From Oscillospiraceae bacterium (lineage in GTDB: Bacteria; Bacillota; Clostridia; Oscillospirales; Ruminococcaceae): DNA of 11,065 nucleotides. Below are positions 1 to 5,476 of this stretch, one piece after another (positions within the stretch are counted from its first letter, which is position 1; each line of letters opens with the position of its first letter). The notes beneath the pieces were generated by a model. The model did no database searches. It worked only from the letters and a program-made list of their open reading frames with translations, and was not told the origin of the DNA. The stretch covers positions 1 through 11,065 of the forward strand of contig JAFPXW010000050.1 of NCBI GenBank assembly GCA_017394565.1, given 5' to 3'. The position numbers and the translations under genes are program-made.

Positions 1-294
1 CGGGATCCGGCAGACCGCAAACACGCCCTGCGGATGCTCGGTCTCCGAGATGAAATCCCCCAGCGCATCCGAAATGCGCCATGCATCGGGAAATTCCTCT
101 CCATAGCGTTCCCAGGCCGCTTCTGTCAGGAGAATATCGCCGGCTGCATTTGCCTGCACTGCTTCGCGCACAAGGCGCAGTCCCTCCGCCGGGAACAATT
201 TCTCGGTACGGCGGCTGCGTTTTTTCTGGCAAAGCTCCCGATAATGGCTGATGATCGGGTTATTTCTGGAAGTGATAAGTGTTTCGCGTCCCAC
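1..294 (-). CDS. TrmH/SpoU-family RNA 2'-O-methyltransferase, N-terminal part (cut by window edge)
   Basis: Only the first 98 residues are present; the gene runs off the left edge, so the SPOUT catalytic domain is not visible. The visible part reads like the substrate-binding N-terminus of TrmH-family methyltransferases: an early ITSRNNP segment (residues 7-13), a basic stretch QKKRSRR (23-29), then FPAEGLRLVREAV (34-46), the usual start of the fold, and EHPQGVFAV (87-95), matching the family's 'PQG(V/I)' motif. These enzymes use S-adenosylmethionine to methylate ribose in rRNA or tRNA. The start is GTG at 294: an in-frame stop lies at 313-315, no ATG falls between, and AGGAGG (305-310, minus strand) is 10 nt upstream. 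The gene lies downstream of rplT, a common clostridial arrangement, but behind a terminator, so it may have its own weak promoter or rely on readthrough. The exact RNA target cannot be read from this fragment. Confidence 0.75.
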   Translation of the reverse strand, partial: MGRETLITSRNNPIISHYRELCQKKRSRRTEKLFPAEGLRLVREAVQANAAGDILLTEAAWERYGEEFPDAWRISDALGDFISETEHPQGVFAVCRIP

Positions 295-339
295 GCCGGC
301 TCCCCCTCCTTCTCAAATTCGCAGTTGTTCTAAAATGCC

Positions 340-376
340 AAAAACCACGCTCTCACTTTTTAAGGAAAGAGCGTGG
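340..376 (-). terminator. Intrinsic terminator after rplT
   Basis: On the minus strand a perfect 9-bp stem, CCACGCTCT (376-368) with AGAGCGTGG (353-345), encloses a 14-nt loop and is followed by five T residues (344-340). It starts 19 nt past the rplT stop and should end the infC-rpmI-rplT transcript. The methyltransferase gene lies just beyond it. Confidence 0.85.
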
Positions 377-394
377 CTCATTTTCAGGCGAAAA

Positions 395-748
395 TTACAG
401 AGCAGCCTTTGCCTTCTCGACGATTGCTGCAAAACCCTCTGCATCGTGAATTGCGATCTCGGAGAGCATCTTTCTGTTCAGGGTGATACCAGCCTTCTTG
501 CAGCCGTTCATGAAGGTGGAGTAGTTCATGCCGTTGATCTTAGCTGCTGCGGAGATTCTGGTGATCCAGAGCTGACGGAAGTTTCTCTTCTTCTGCTTTC
601 TGCCGATGTATGCGTACTGGCCGGACTTCATGACAGCCTGCTTGGCCATCTTGAAATGCTTGCTCTTCGCACCGAAATAGCCCTTTGCGAGCTTGAGAGT
701 CTTATTTCTTCTCTTGCGAGTCATCATTGCACCCTTAATACGTGCCAT
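395..748 (-). CDS. rplT: 50S ribosomal protein L20
   Basis: This 117-residue protein is full length for L20 and shows the family features: a very basic N-terminus (MARIKGAMMTRKRRNKTLKLAKGYFG), the RKQKKRNFRQLWITRI segment (residues 50-65), and a globular C-terminal domain containing INGMNYSTFMNGCKKAGITLNRKMLSEIA. L20 binds 23S rRNA early in large-subunit assembly. In Bacillus subtilis it also represses its own operon by binding the infC leader and promoting early termination; the leader described here at 1608-1746 makes the same control likely. The ATG at 748 has a GGAGGT ribosome binding site just upstream. It is the last gene of infC-rpmI-rplT, separated from rpmI by 65 nt and followed by a strong terminator. 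Confidence 0.98.
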   Translation of the reverse strand: MARIKGAMMTRKRRNKTLKLAKGYFGAKSKHFKMAKQAVMKSGQYAYIGRKQKKRNFRQLWITRISAAAKINGMNYSTFMNGCKKAGITLNRKMLSEIAIHDAEGFAAIVEKAKAAL

Positions 749-813
749 AGTTCTTTACCTCCAGTTACTTTTCTGTTCTCGTGTTCGTAGCGCTGCGCAC
801 AGCCTTTTTTGGC

Positions 814-1020
814 TTATGCGTAGGGGATCTGCTTCTTGATCACAGGTGCATTGGTAACGTCAGCTACGCCTGCGCCTCTTGCGATTCTCTTGCGCTTGGT
901 GTCCTTCTGAGTCAGTCTGTGGCGCTTGTTGGTGTGCATATACTTCACCTTGCCGGTAGCGGTCAGCTTGAAGCGCTTCTTTGCGCCGGAATGAGTCTTT
1001 ACTTTCACTTTCTTTGCCAT
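814..1020 (-). CDS. rpmI: 50S ribosomal protein L35
   Basis: This 68-residue, highly basic protein has the normal length and sequence of bacterial L35: KVKTHSGAKKRFKLTATGKVKY at the N-terminus, then the HTNKRHRLTQKDTKRKR segment. It is a small component of the 50S subunit that packs against 23S rRNA. The ATG start at 1020 is supported by an AAAGGAGG ribosome binding site about 9 nt upstream. It sits between infC (27-nt gap) and rplT (65-nt gap) in the classic order, so it should be co-transcribed from the infC promoter and share its attenuation control. The rpmI-rplT gap can form small overlapping stems (AGCC/GGCT and GCTG/CAGC), but nothing there resembles a terminator. Confidence 0.98.
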   Translation of the reverse strand: MAKKVKVKTHSGAKKRFKLTATGKVKYMHTNKRHRLTQKDTKRKRIARGAGVADVTNAPVIKKQIPYA

Positions 1021-1047
1021 GATAAAGTTCCTCCTTTTAGTGGATGC

Positions 1048-1572
1048 TTACTTGGATGCCTTCGGGGATATGAACATTACGATGCTGCGGCCTTCCATCT
1101 TGGCAGGCTTTTCAACGGTACCGTACTCGCTGCACGCTTCCTTGAAGCGGTCGAGCAGTTCCGAGCCAAGCTCCGGATGTGCGATGGCGCGTTTTCTGAA
1201 GCGCACGGACACCTTGAGCTTATCGCCGCCCTTCAGGAATTTGATCGCCTGATTGACCTTGGTCTCAAAATCGTGCGTGTCGATCGCGGAGAACATACGG
1301 ATCTCCTTGATGGACATGACCTTCTGATTCTTCTTGGCTTCCTTTTCGCGCTTCTGCTGTTCAAAGCAGAACTTTCCGTAGTCAAGGATCCGGCATACAG
1401 GCGGCTTGGCCTGCGGAGCGATCTTGACCAGATCCAGATTCTTCTCGTATGCGAGCTTCTGCGCATCACGGGCAGACATTACGCCGAGCTTCGATCCGTC
1501 AGTGTCGATGACCAGAATTTCCTTATCCCGGATCATCTCATTGATCTGAATGTCCTTAGTTTCCTTACTTAT
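1048..1572 (-). CDS. infC: Translation initiation factor IF-3, probable AUA start
   Basis: IF-3 binds the 30S subunit, prevents subunit joining and rejects non-canonical start codons. From the proposed start the protein is 174 residues, the usual family length. It has the N-domain (INEMIRDKEILVIDTDGSKLGVMSARDAQKLAYEKNLDLVKIAPQAKPPVCRILDYGKF), a charged linker (QQKREKEAKKNQK) and the C-domain (KEIRMFSAIDTHDFETKVNQAIKFLKGGDKLKVSVRFRKR). The reading frame is open up to 1719, but those extra 49 codons overlap the leader's terminator and antiterminator stems and do not look like IF-3. The start is placed at ATA (1572-1570): homologues begin close to this ISKE sequence, and GGGGGTG (1585-1579) lies 6 nt upstream. 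In-frame alternatives are GTG at 1581 and TTG at 1587, both without a Shine-Dalgarno sequence. E. coli infC uses AUU, so a rare start read poorly in the presence of IF-3 is plausible self-control. Product identity is near certain; start confidence is about 0.75. Confidence 0.95.
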   Translation of the reverse strand: MSKETKDIQINEMIRDKEILVIDTDGSKLGVMSARDAQKLAYEKNLDLVKIAPQAKPPVCRILDYGKFCFEQQKREKEAKKNQKVMSIKEIRMFSAIDTHDFETKVNQAIKFLKGGDKLKVSVRFRKRAIAHPELGSELLDRFKEACSEYGTVEKPAKMEGRSIVMFISPKASK

Positions 1573-1607
1573 TGCTGGCACCCCCAAGCATAAAATTTTT
1601 TTGAAAC

Positions 1608-1638
1608 AAAAAAGAGTGCGGACACAGGGCCTGCACTC
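1608..1638 (-). terminator. Attenuator terminator in the infC leader
   Basis: On the minus strand GAGTGC (1638-1633) pairs with GCACTC (1619-1614), extended by GG/CC past a bulged A, and six T residues follow (1613-1608). It lies about 36 nt before the infC start and inside the transcript made from the 1749-1777 promoter, so it can stop transcription before the operon is reached. Confidence 0.85.
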
Positions 1639-1746
1639 ACCAATCTCCCGAATCCTGCCGTCAGACAGATACAGCGGGAAGTATTGACCGTTTCGACAAC
1701 GAGCCAAACGGTGAGTCACATGATGTGCCTGCTTTGTTTTCGTAGT
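1608..1746 (-). promoter_or_regulatory. L20-type infC leader (transcription attenuation)
   Basis: The transcript from the infC promoter has a structured leader. On the minus strand ACTCACC (1716-1710) can pair with GGTGAGT (1641-1635). This closes a junction holding two hairpins: one with stem GTTT/AAAC (1709-1690), and one with stem TCCCG/CGGGA (1679-1675 with 1650-1646) topped by CTGTC/GGCAG (1668-1664 with 1659-1655). The closing helix uses bases 1635-1638, which are also the left arm of the terminator at 1608-1638, so the two folds exclude each other. This is the logic known for B. subtilis infC, where L20 binding favours termination. The pairings are seen in the sequence; L20 as the ligand is inferred from family knowledge. 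Confidence 0.8.
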
Positions 1747-1748
1747 AT

Positions 1749-1777
1749 ATTATACCCCATCGCAGCGGATTTGTCAA
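1749..1777 (-). promoter_or_regulatory. Consensus SigA-type promoter of infC-rpmI-rplT
   Basis: On the minus strand TTGACA (1777-1772) and TATAAT (1754-1749) are separated by exactly 17 bp: both hexamers match consensus fully. An AT-rich tract upstream (about 1778-1800) resembles an UP element. Transcription should begin near 1742-1743, giving a leader of about 170 nt before infC. Such a strong promoter fits a gene group limited by attenuation rather than by initiation. Confidence 0.92.
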
Positions 1778-1836
1778 GACTTTTTTCAAAAAAATTTTGG
1801 CAAAGTAACAAATTCGTGAAATATCTTTTATTGCCC

Positions 1837-1865
1837 TTGACTTTTTTTACAAAATGGTTTATAAT
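1837..1865 (+). promoter_or_regulatory. SigA-type promoter upstream of the pilin-phoH operon
   Basis: TTGACT (1837-1842) and TATAAT (1860-1865) with a 17-bp spacer form a near-consensus promoter, divergent from the infC promoter; the two -35 boxes are about 60 bp apart. Expected start near 1872 gives a 5' untranslated region of about 143 nt before the pilin gene. Small stems can form there (ATACT 1877-1881 with AGTAT 1896-1900; ATGTT 1899-1903 with AACAT 1912-1916). I see no terminator and no recognisable riboswitch class in it. Confidence 0.85.
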
Positions 1866-2014
1866 ATTGATGGATAATACTGTGACCTTTGCCAAAGTAT
1901 GTTCACTTTTCAACATGATATTTGTAGCATGATATACGACACAGTAGAGATGAAACAGGATTGGAGTGCATTTTGATTTTGTAGGACGTAGGGAAATATA
2001 TAGAAGGTGATTTT

Positions 2015-2683
2015 ATGGGAAAAATCTCTGTGAAGGGCTTCACGCTCGTGGAAATGATCGTGGTCATCGCGATCATCGCTGCGCTCGCCGGCCTGCTGGT
2101 GCCGTCGATCCTCGGATATGTAAAGAAAGCTAATATCCGTGCGGATATGGCTAACGCCAAGATCATGCATGACGAAGTGATTTCTCTTGTCTTTACCGAC
2201 ACTGCGGTGTATGATACCAATTATAACCGTGGTCAGCTCCTTGGTCAAGTAACGCCCTATGATTCTTTTTATTTAAAAAATCCGGATGCGTTCACGCGCA
2301 CGGTCAACGAACCGGACGGCACGACCAGCACTTATAAGATCCGTATCGTTGCCAAAATGGACGGTGCATCAAACGGGGCACGTCCCCATCGCTATACCTG
2401 GGATAAGGGCTCTGACGAATCTCTTGCATTCACCTCCGCGCTGAATCAGCTGGAGAATAACCCTTCTCCCGATAACGCACATCACTATGCGTGTCCGATC
2501 CGTAACAAGTCCTTAAATGGCGATCACCTGAACAGATGGTATATCTGTTACAGGGATGACAATAAGGAAGCCATCGAGATCTGGGTTGGCGATGCGGACA
2601 ATAAAAGCAAAACCTACACAGACGGTCATCACAGCCTGTGCCCGCTTTACCGGCTGTACCCTCCGTGCGATGAATACAAATAG
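2015..2683 (+). CDS. Type IV pilin-like protein (prepilin with N-methylation motif)
   Basis: This is a 222-residue prepilin. A short basic leader (MGKISVKG) is followed by FTLVEMIVVIAIIAALAGLLVPSILGYVKKA: cleavage after G8 by a prepilin peptidase would leave F1 and the conserved E5, and the hydrophobic helix anchors the subunit in the membrane and in the pilus core. The rest (about residues 45-222) is a hydrophilic head with four C-terminal-half cysteines (in ACPIR, ICYRD, LCPLY and PPCDEYK) that could form two disulphides; the head resembles no family I can name. AAGGTGA sits 5 nt before the ATG. No pilus ATPase, platform protein or peptidase is nearby, so assembly would need genes elsewhere. 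Ruminococci are known to have Pil-type proteins implicated in cellulose adhesion, a possible but unproven role. Base composition looks lower in GC than the following phoH. It ends 27 nt before phoH without a terminator. Confidence 0.87.
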   Translation: MGKISVKGFTLVEMIVVIAIIAALAGLLVPSILGYVKKANIRADMANAKIMHDEVISLVFTDTAVYDTNYNRGQLLGQVTPYDSFYLKNPDAFTRTVNEPDGTTSTYKIRIVAKMDGASNGARPHRYTWDKGSDESLAFTSALNQLENNPSPDNAHHYACPIRNKSLNGDHLNRWYICYRDDNKEAIEIWVGDADNKSKTYTDGHHSLCPLYRLYPPCDEYK

Positions 2684-2710
2684 ATCCATCAATATAATTT
2701 AGGAGAACTC

Positions 2711-3679
2711 ATGTCAGAACAAACCATCAGCTTCGAGCAGCCGTCGGAACTGTCCGCAGTCCTCGGCAGCTGTGACGAAAACCTGCTTACCATCCAGCGC
2801 GAATACCAGGTCGTGCTGTTCTGCCGCGGTGCGGACATCCACATCACCGGCGAACCCGAAAACTGCGAAAAAGCCGCCGCGGCGCTCCGGCTCCTCGGCG
2901 ACCTTGCCCGCAAGGGCAGCCACCTGACCGAACAGACGGTGCGCTATGTCATTTCCATGGTCGAGGACGGCGAGGGCGATTCTCTGCGCCAGCTCGACGG
3001 CGACGGCATCTGCATCACCACGTCCGGCAAGGTCGTGCGCCCCAAGACTGTCGGGCAGAAAAAATACGTCGATCAGATCCGCAGCCACACCATTACGCTC
3101 GGTGTCGGCCCTGCCGGTACCGGCAAGACGTATCTCGCCGTGGCGCTCGCTGTCCGCGCGTTCAAGGCGCACGAGGTCCAGAAGATCATCCTCACCCGCC
3201 CCGCGGTCGAGGCCGGCGAAAAGCTTGGCTTCCTGCCCGGCGACCTGCAGGATAAGGTCGATCCGTACCTCCGGCCGCTGTATGACGCGCTCTTCGATAT
3301 GTTCGGCGCAGAGGCATTCGCGCGGATGCAGGAGAAGAATGTCATCGAGGTCGCGCCGCTGGCGTATATGCGCGGACGGACGCTCGATGATGCGTTCATC
3401 ATCCTCGACGAAGCCCAGAATACCACGCCGGAGCAGATCAAGATGTTCCTCACCCGTCTGGGCGAGGGCAGCCGCATGGTCATCACCGGCGACGTGACAC
3501 AGATCGACCTGCCGGATAAGCGAAGGTCCGGCCTGATCGAAGCGATGAAAGTCCTCAAAAACGTCGAAGGCATTGCCATGACACGTTTCACAGAGAAGGA
3601 TGTCGTGCGTCACAAGCTCGTACAGGACATTATCAAGGCTTACGAGAATTACTACCATAAGACAGCTAACCGGAACTAA
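2711..3679 (+). CDS. phoH: PhoH-family P-loop ATPase (YbeZ/PhoH-like)
   Basis: The 322-residue protein is the usual length for the PhoH/YbeZ family. The N-terminal 100 residues form the small domain that precedes the ATPase. The ATPase shows Walker A GPAGTGKT (residues 133-140), the RPAVEAGEKLGFLPGD segment, Walker B FIILDEAQN (229-237), and GEGSRMVITGD with a following QIDLP sensor region. The family binds RNA and ATP and acts with YbeY in rRNA maturation and ribosome quality control; the exact activity in Firmicutes is not settled. AGGAG lies 5 nt before the ATG. The order phoH-ybeY-era is a strongly conserved Firmicutes arrangement. It is probably transcribed together with the upstream pilin gene, since the gap holds no promoter or terminator that I can see. 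Confidence 0.95.
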   Translation: MSEQTISFEQPSELSAVLGSCDENLLTIQREYQVVLFCRGADIHITGEPENCEKAAAALRLLGDLARKGSHLTEQTVRYVISMVEDGEGDSLRQLDGDGICITTSGKVVRPKTVGQKKYVDQIRSHTITLGVGPAGTGKTYLAVALAVRAFKAHEVQKIILTRPAVEAGEKLGFLPGDLQDKVDPYLRPLYDALFDMFGAEAFARMQEKNVIEVAPLAYMRGRTLDDAFIILDEAQNTTPEQIKMFLTRLGEGSRMVITGDVTQIDLPDKRRSGLIEAMKVLKNVEGIAMTRFTEKDVVRHKLVQDIIKAYENYYHKTANRN

Positions 3680-3759
3680 AAGAGGGATATGCCCCAGACG
3701 CTCCGGATGCTTATATATTTAAATATGAATTGGCGCGTCCCTGCACTGGCGTGCCGGCG

Positions 3760-3776
3760 CGGAGGATCGTCCTCCG
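3760..3776 (+). promoter_or_regulatory. Hairpin in the phoH-ybeY gap
   Basis: A 7-bp stem CGGAGGA (3760-3766) with TCCTCCG (3770-3776) and a 3-nt loop lies 27 nt before the ybeY start. There is no T-run, so it is not an intrinsic terminator; it may be an RNA-processing or stability element. The same 124-nt gap holds a 12-bp AT palindrome ATATTTAAATAT (3715-3726). Function unknown. Confidence 0.4.
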
Positions 3777-3803
3777 GCTCACATTGGAAGGGAGAATGTT
3801 AAA

Positions 3804-4322
3804 ATGCAGCAAACAGGAAAATTAAAGGTCAGCATCAAGAACAATCAGAACGCGGTGAAGATCCCGTCGGGGATCCGTCTGCTCATCCGCCGCTGCTGCC
3901 ATGCCGTCCTCATTTCGGAGGGCTTCACGGATAACGCGGAGGTCAGCGTTTCGTTCGTTTCCAACGCCGAGATCCGCAGCCTGAACAAGGCTTACCGCAA
4001 CAAGGACAGCGTGACCGACGTGCTTTCGTTCCCGCTGACAAGCGATGACGGCACACGCGAGGTCGATACCGAGACCGGCAACGTGCTGCTCGGCGACGTG
4101 GTCATTTCCATCGAAACTGCCGTGAAGCAGGCCAATATCTACGGACATTCGCTGTCCCGTGAGATCGGCTTCCTGACGGTCCATTCGATGCTCCACCTGC
4201 TCGGCTACGACCACGAGAAGAGCCCCCTCGACGAGCGCATCATGCGCGAAAAGGAGGAGTCTGTCCTCGAAAAGCTCGGCATTTCGCGTGAGCTGACGTT
4301 CACCGACTCTGAGGTGCTCTGA
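3804..4322 (+). CDS. ybeY: rRNA maturation endoribonuclease YbeY
   Basis: This 172-residue protein carries the metal-binding signature H-x3-H-x5-H as HSMLHLLGYDH (residues 127-137), which holds zinc in the single-strand endoribonuclease YbeY. Other family blocks are present: NKAYRNKDSVTDVLSFPL (about 55-72) and LLGDVVISIETA. YbeY is needed for 16S rRNA 3'-end processing and for quality control of defective 70S ribosomes, and is known to work with Era and PhoH-type proteins. The start at 3804 has GGGAG about 9 nt upstream. The gene follows phoH by 124 nt and is followed by era after only 2 nt, so translational coupling to era is likely. In Bacillus the pgpH, dgkA and cdd genes are interspersed here; none is present in this compact version. 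Confidence 0.96.
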   Translation: MQQTGKLKVSIKNNQNAVKIPSGIRLLIRRCCHAVLISEGFTDNAEVSVSFVSNAEIRSLNKAYRNKDSVTDVLSFPLTSDDGTREVDTETGNVLLGDVVISIETAVKQANIYGHSLSREIGFLTVHSMLHLLGYDHEKSPLDERIMREKEESVLEKLGISRELTFTDSEVL

Positions 4323-4324
4323 AT

Positions 4325-5218
4325 ATGACAAAGTCGATTTTCCTCACGCTTTCCGGCAGGACCAATGCCGGAAAGTCTACTTTGCTCAATGCCCTGGTCG
4401 GCGAGAAGATCGCGTCTGTTTCGAGCAAACCGCAGACGACGCGCACCCGCATCACCGGCATTCTGACACAGGGCGAAACACAGTTTGTCTTCATCGATAC
4501 GCCCGGTCTGCATCAGGGCAAGACGCGGCTTTCCACGCACATGATGAAAACCGCGGAGACCTCTGCGGCGGATGCGGACGCTGTGCTCTATGTCATCGAC
4601 TGCACCAAGAAGCTCCATGAGCAGGACGTGCAGATGCTGGAGAATATCACCAAGCGCAAGATCAAGTGCATCATCGTCGTTAACAAGGTCGATCTGCTCG
4701 ATGACAAGTCGAAGATGATGCCGCTGATGCTCCGCCTCGAAAACGATTATCACCCGTATGCGATCATCCCGGTCAGCGCACAGTCGCAGGACGGTCTGGA
4801 CGAGATCATGCAGGTGGCTGAGGAGCTTGCCCAGCCGTCTGTGCATTTCTTCCCTGATGACAAATTCACGGATCAGCCGGAGCGCGTGCTTGCGGCGGAG
4901 ATGATCCGCGAAAAGCTCCTGCGCCTGCTCAATGACGAGGTGCCGCACGGCATTGCGGTCACGATCGAGAAACTTCGTGAGCGCGATGACAAGGATCTGC
5001 TCGATATTTCGGCTGTGATCTACTGCGAGCGCGAATCCCACAAGGGCATCATCATCGGCAAAAACGGCTCGATGCTCAAAAAGATCGCTTCCTCCGCAAG
5101 ACATGAGCTGGAACGCTTCTTTGAGATCCAGGTCAACCTCCAGTGCTTTGTCAAGGTCAAGGAGGACTGGCGGAACAAAGAGGGCCTGATCCATAGCTTC
5201 GGACTGGACGAGGAATAA
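4325..5218 (+). CDS. era: GTPase Era (16S rRNA-binding, 30S assembly)
   Basis: The 297 residues match Era throughout. GTPase motifs: G1 GRTNAGKST (11-19), the SSKPQTTRTR switch I/G2 region (33-42), G3 DTPG (58-61), G4 NKVD (120-123) and G5 VSAQ (about 149-152). The C-terminal KH domain has the GKNG loop (245-248) within KGIIIGKNGSMLKKIASSARHELERFF, which binds the 16S rRNA 3' end next to the anti-Shine-Dalgarno sequence. Era promotes 30S maturation and acts in the same pathway as YbeY. It starts 2 nt after the ybeY stop with no strong ribosome binding site of its own, pointing to coupled translation. The G1 loop differs from the common GRPNVGKS (T for P, A for V); the catalytic GKST core is intact, so function should be retained. 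Confidence 0.98.
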   Translation: MTKSIFLTLSGRTNAGKSTLLNALVGEKIASVSSKPQTTRTRITGILTQGETQFVFIDTPGLHQGKTRLSTHMMKTAETSAADADAVLYVIDCTKKLHEQDVQMLENITKRKIKCIIVVNKVDLLDDKSKMMPLMLRLENDYHPYAIIPVSAQSQDGLDEIMQVAEELAQPSVHFFPDDKFTDQPERVLAAEMIREKLLRLLNDEVPHGIAVTIEKLRERDDKDLLDISAVIYCERESHKGIIIGKNGSMLKKIASSARHELERFFEIQVNLQCFVKVKEDWRNKEGLIHSFGLDEE

Positions 5219-5221
5219 GCA

Positions 5222-5300
5222 AAATCAGCAATGAGGGATTCTGGGATTCTTCCAAAGTCTTCATTCCTGAATTTCAAATCGCTGATTCCTCATTTGATCG
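5222..5300 (+). repeat. Small repeat cluster between era and yqzL
   Basis: The 132-nt gap after era contains a tandem pair GGGATTCT (5235-5242 and 5243-5250), an inverted pair AATCAGC / GCTGATT, and another inverted pair AATGAGG / CCTCATT in the same neighbourhoods. The two inverted pairs compete and cannot all pair at once. The CCTCATT and ATTCCTG words resemble the heptamer array at 6223-6250. No promoter or terminator was found here. Confidence 0.5.
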
Positions 5301-5350
5301 AATAACTTGCGCTCCCGCCGTCCATACTACCCTTAAAAGGGGGTGAACGT

Positions 5351-5476
5351 ATGACGGCCTGGGAGAAATTTGAATATAGCGGCGCGGTAGCGGATTATCT
5401 GGCTTACGCCGCGATGAAGGGAATGGAATATGCTGACAGTGAAGGGAGTCGTGCTGTCGCAGAGGACGATCGGTGA
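5351..5476 (+). CDS. yqzL: YqzL-like small protein
   Basis: A 41-residue reading frame, MTAWEKFEYSGAVADYLAYA followed by AMKGMEYADSEGSRAVAEDDR, begins 6 nt after a strong GGGGGTG ribosome binding site. Its position between era and recO and its W-x-x-F...SG-x-V-x-x-YL-x-Y pattern (residues 4-19) match the YqzL-like family, which occupies this exact slot in Bacillus. The family's function is unknown. The last 47 nt overlap the start of recO in another frame, so the C-terminal half is probably shaped by recO and the conserved core is limited to about the first 25 residues. It is too short for routine gene finding and easily missed. Main doubt: the C-terminal tail is not family-like. Confidence 0.75.
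   Translation: MTAWEKFEYSGAVADYLAYAAMKGMEYADSEGSRAVAEDDR

Noticed and set aside
1565..1591. 8-codon ATG frame (MLGGASNK) overlapping the infC start
   Set aside because: No Shine-Dalgarno before its ATG; its sequence is explained by the infC ribosome binding site and AUA start.
1573..1719. 49-codon N-terminal extension of infC from a GTG at 1719
   Set aside because: It overlaps the leader's hairpins and terminator, has no ribosome binding site, and would make IF-3 far longer than normal with a non-homologous N-terminus.
1872..2014. Possible c-di-GMP riboswitch before the pilin gene
   Set aside because: Such switches control clostridial pilins, so I looked, but neither class I nor class II conserved cores nor a terminator is recognisable; only small stems are seen.
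2714..3658. Minus-strand frame of about 314 codons opposite phoH
   Set aside because: Composition mirrors the phoH codons; phoH has intact motifs and a ribosome binding site, the antisense frame has neither.
3725..3802. 25-codon frame between phoH and ybeY (MNWRVPALACRRGG...)
   Set aside because: No ribosome binding site before its ATG and no family resemblance; the hairpin at 3760-3776 explains part of the sequence.
5294..5328. Promoter between era and yqzL (TTGATC ... CATACT)
   Set aside because: The spacing is about 23 bp and the -10 match is poor; readthrough from upstream is more likely.
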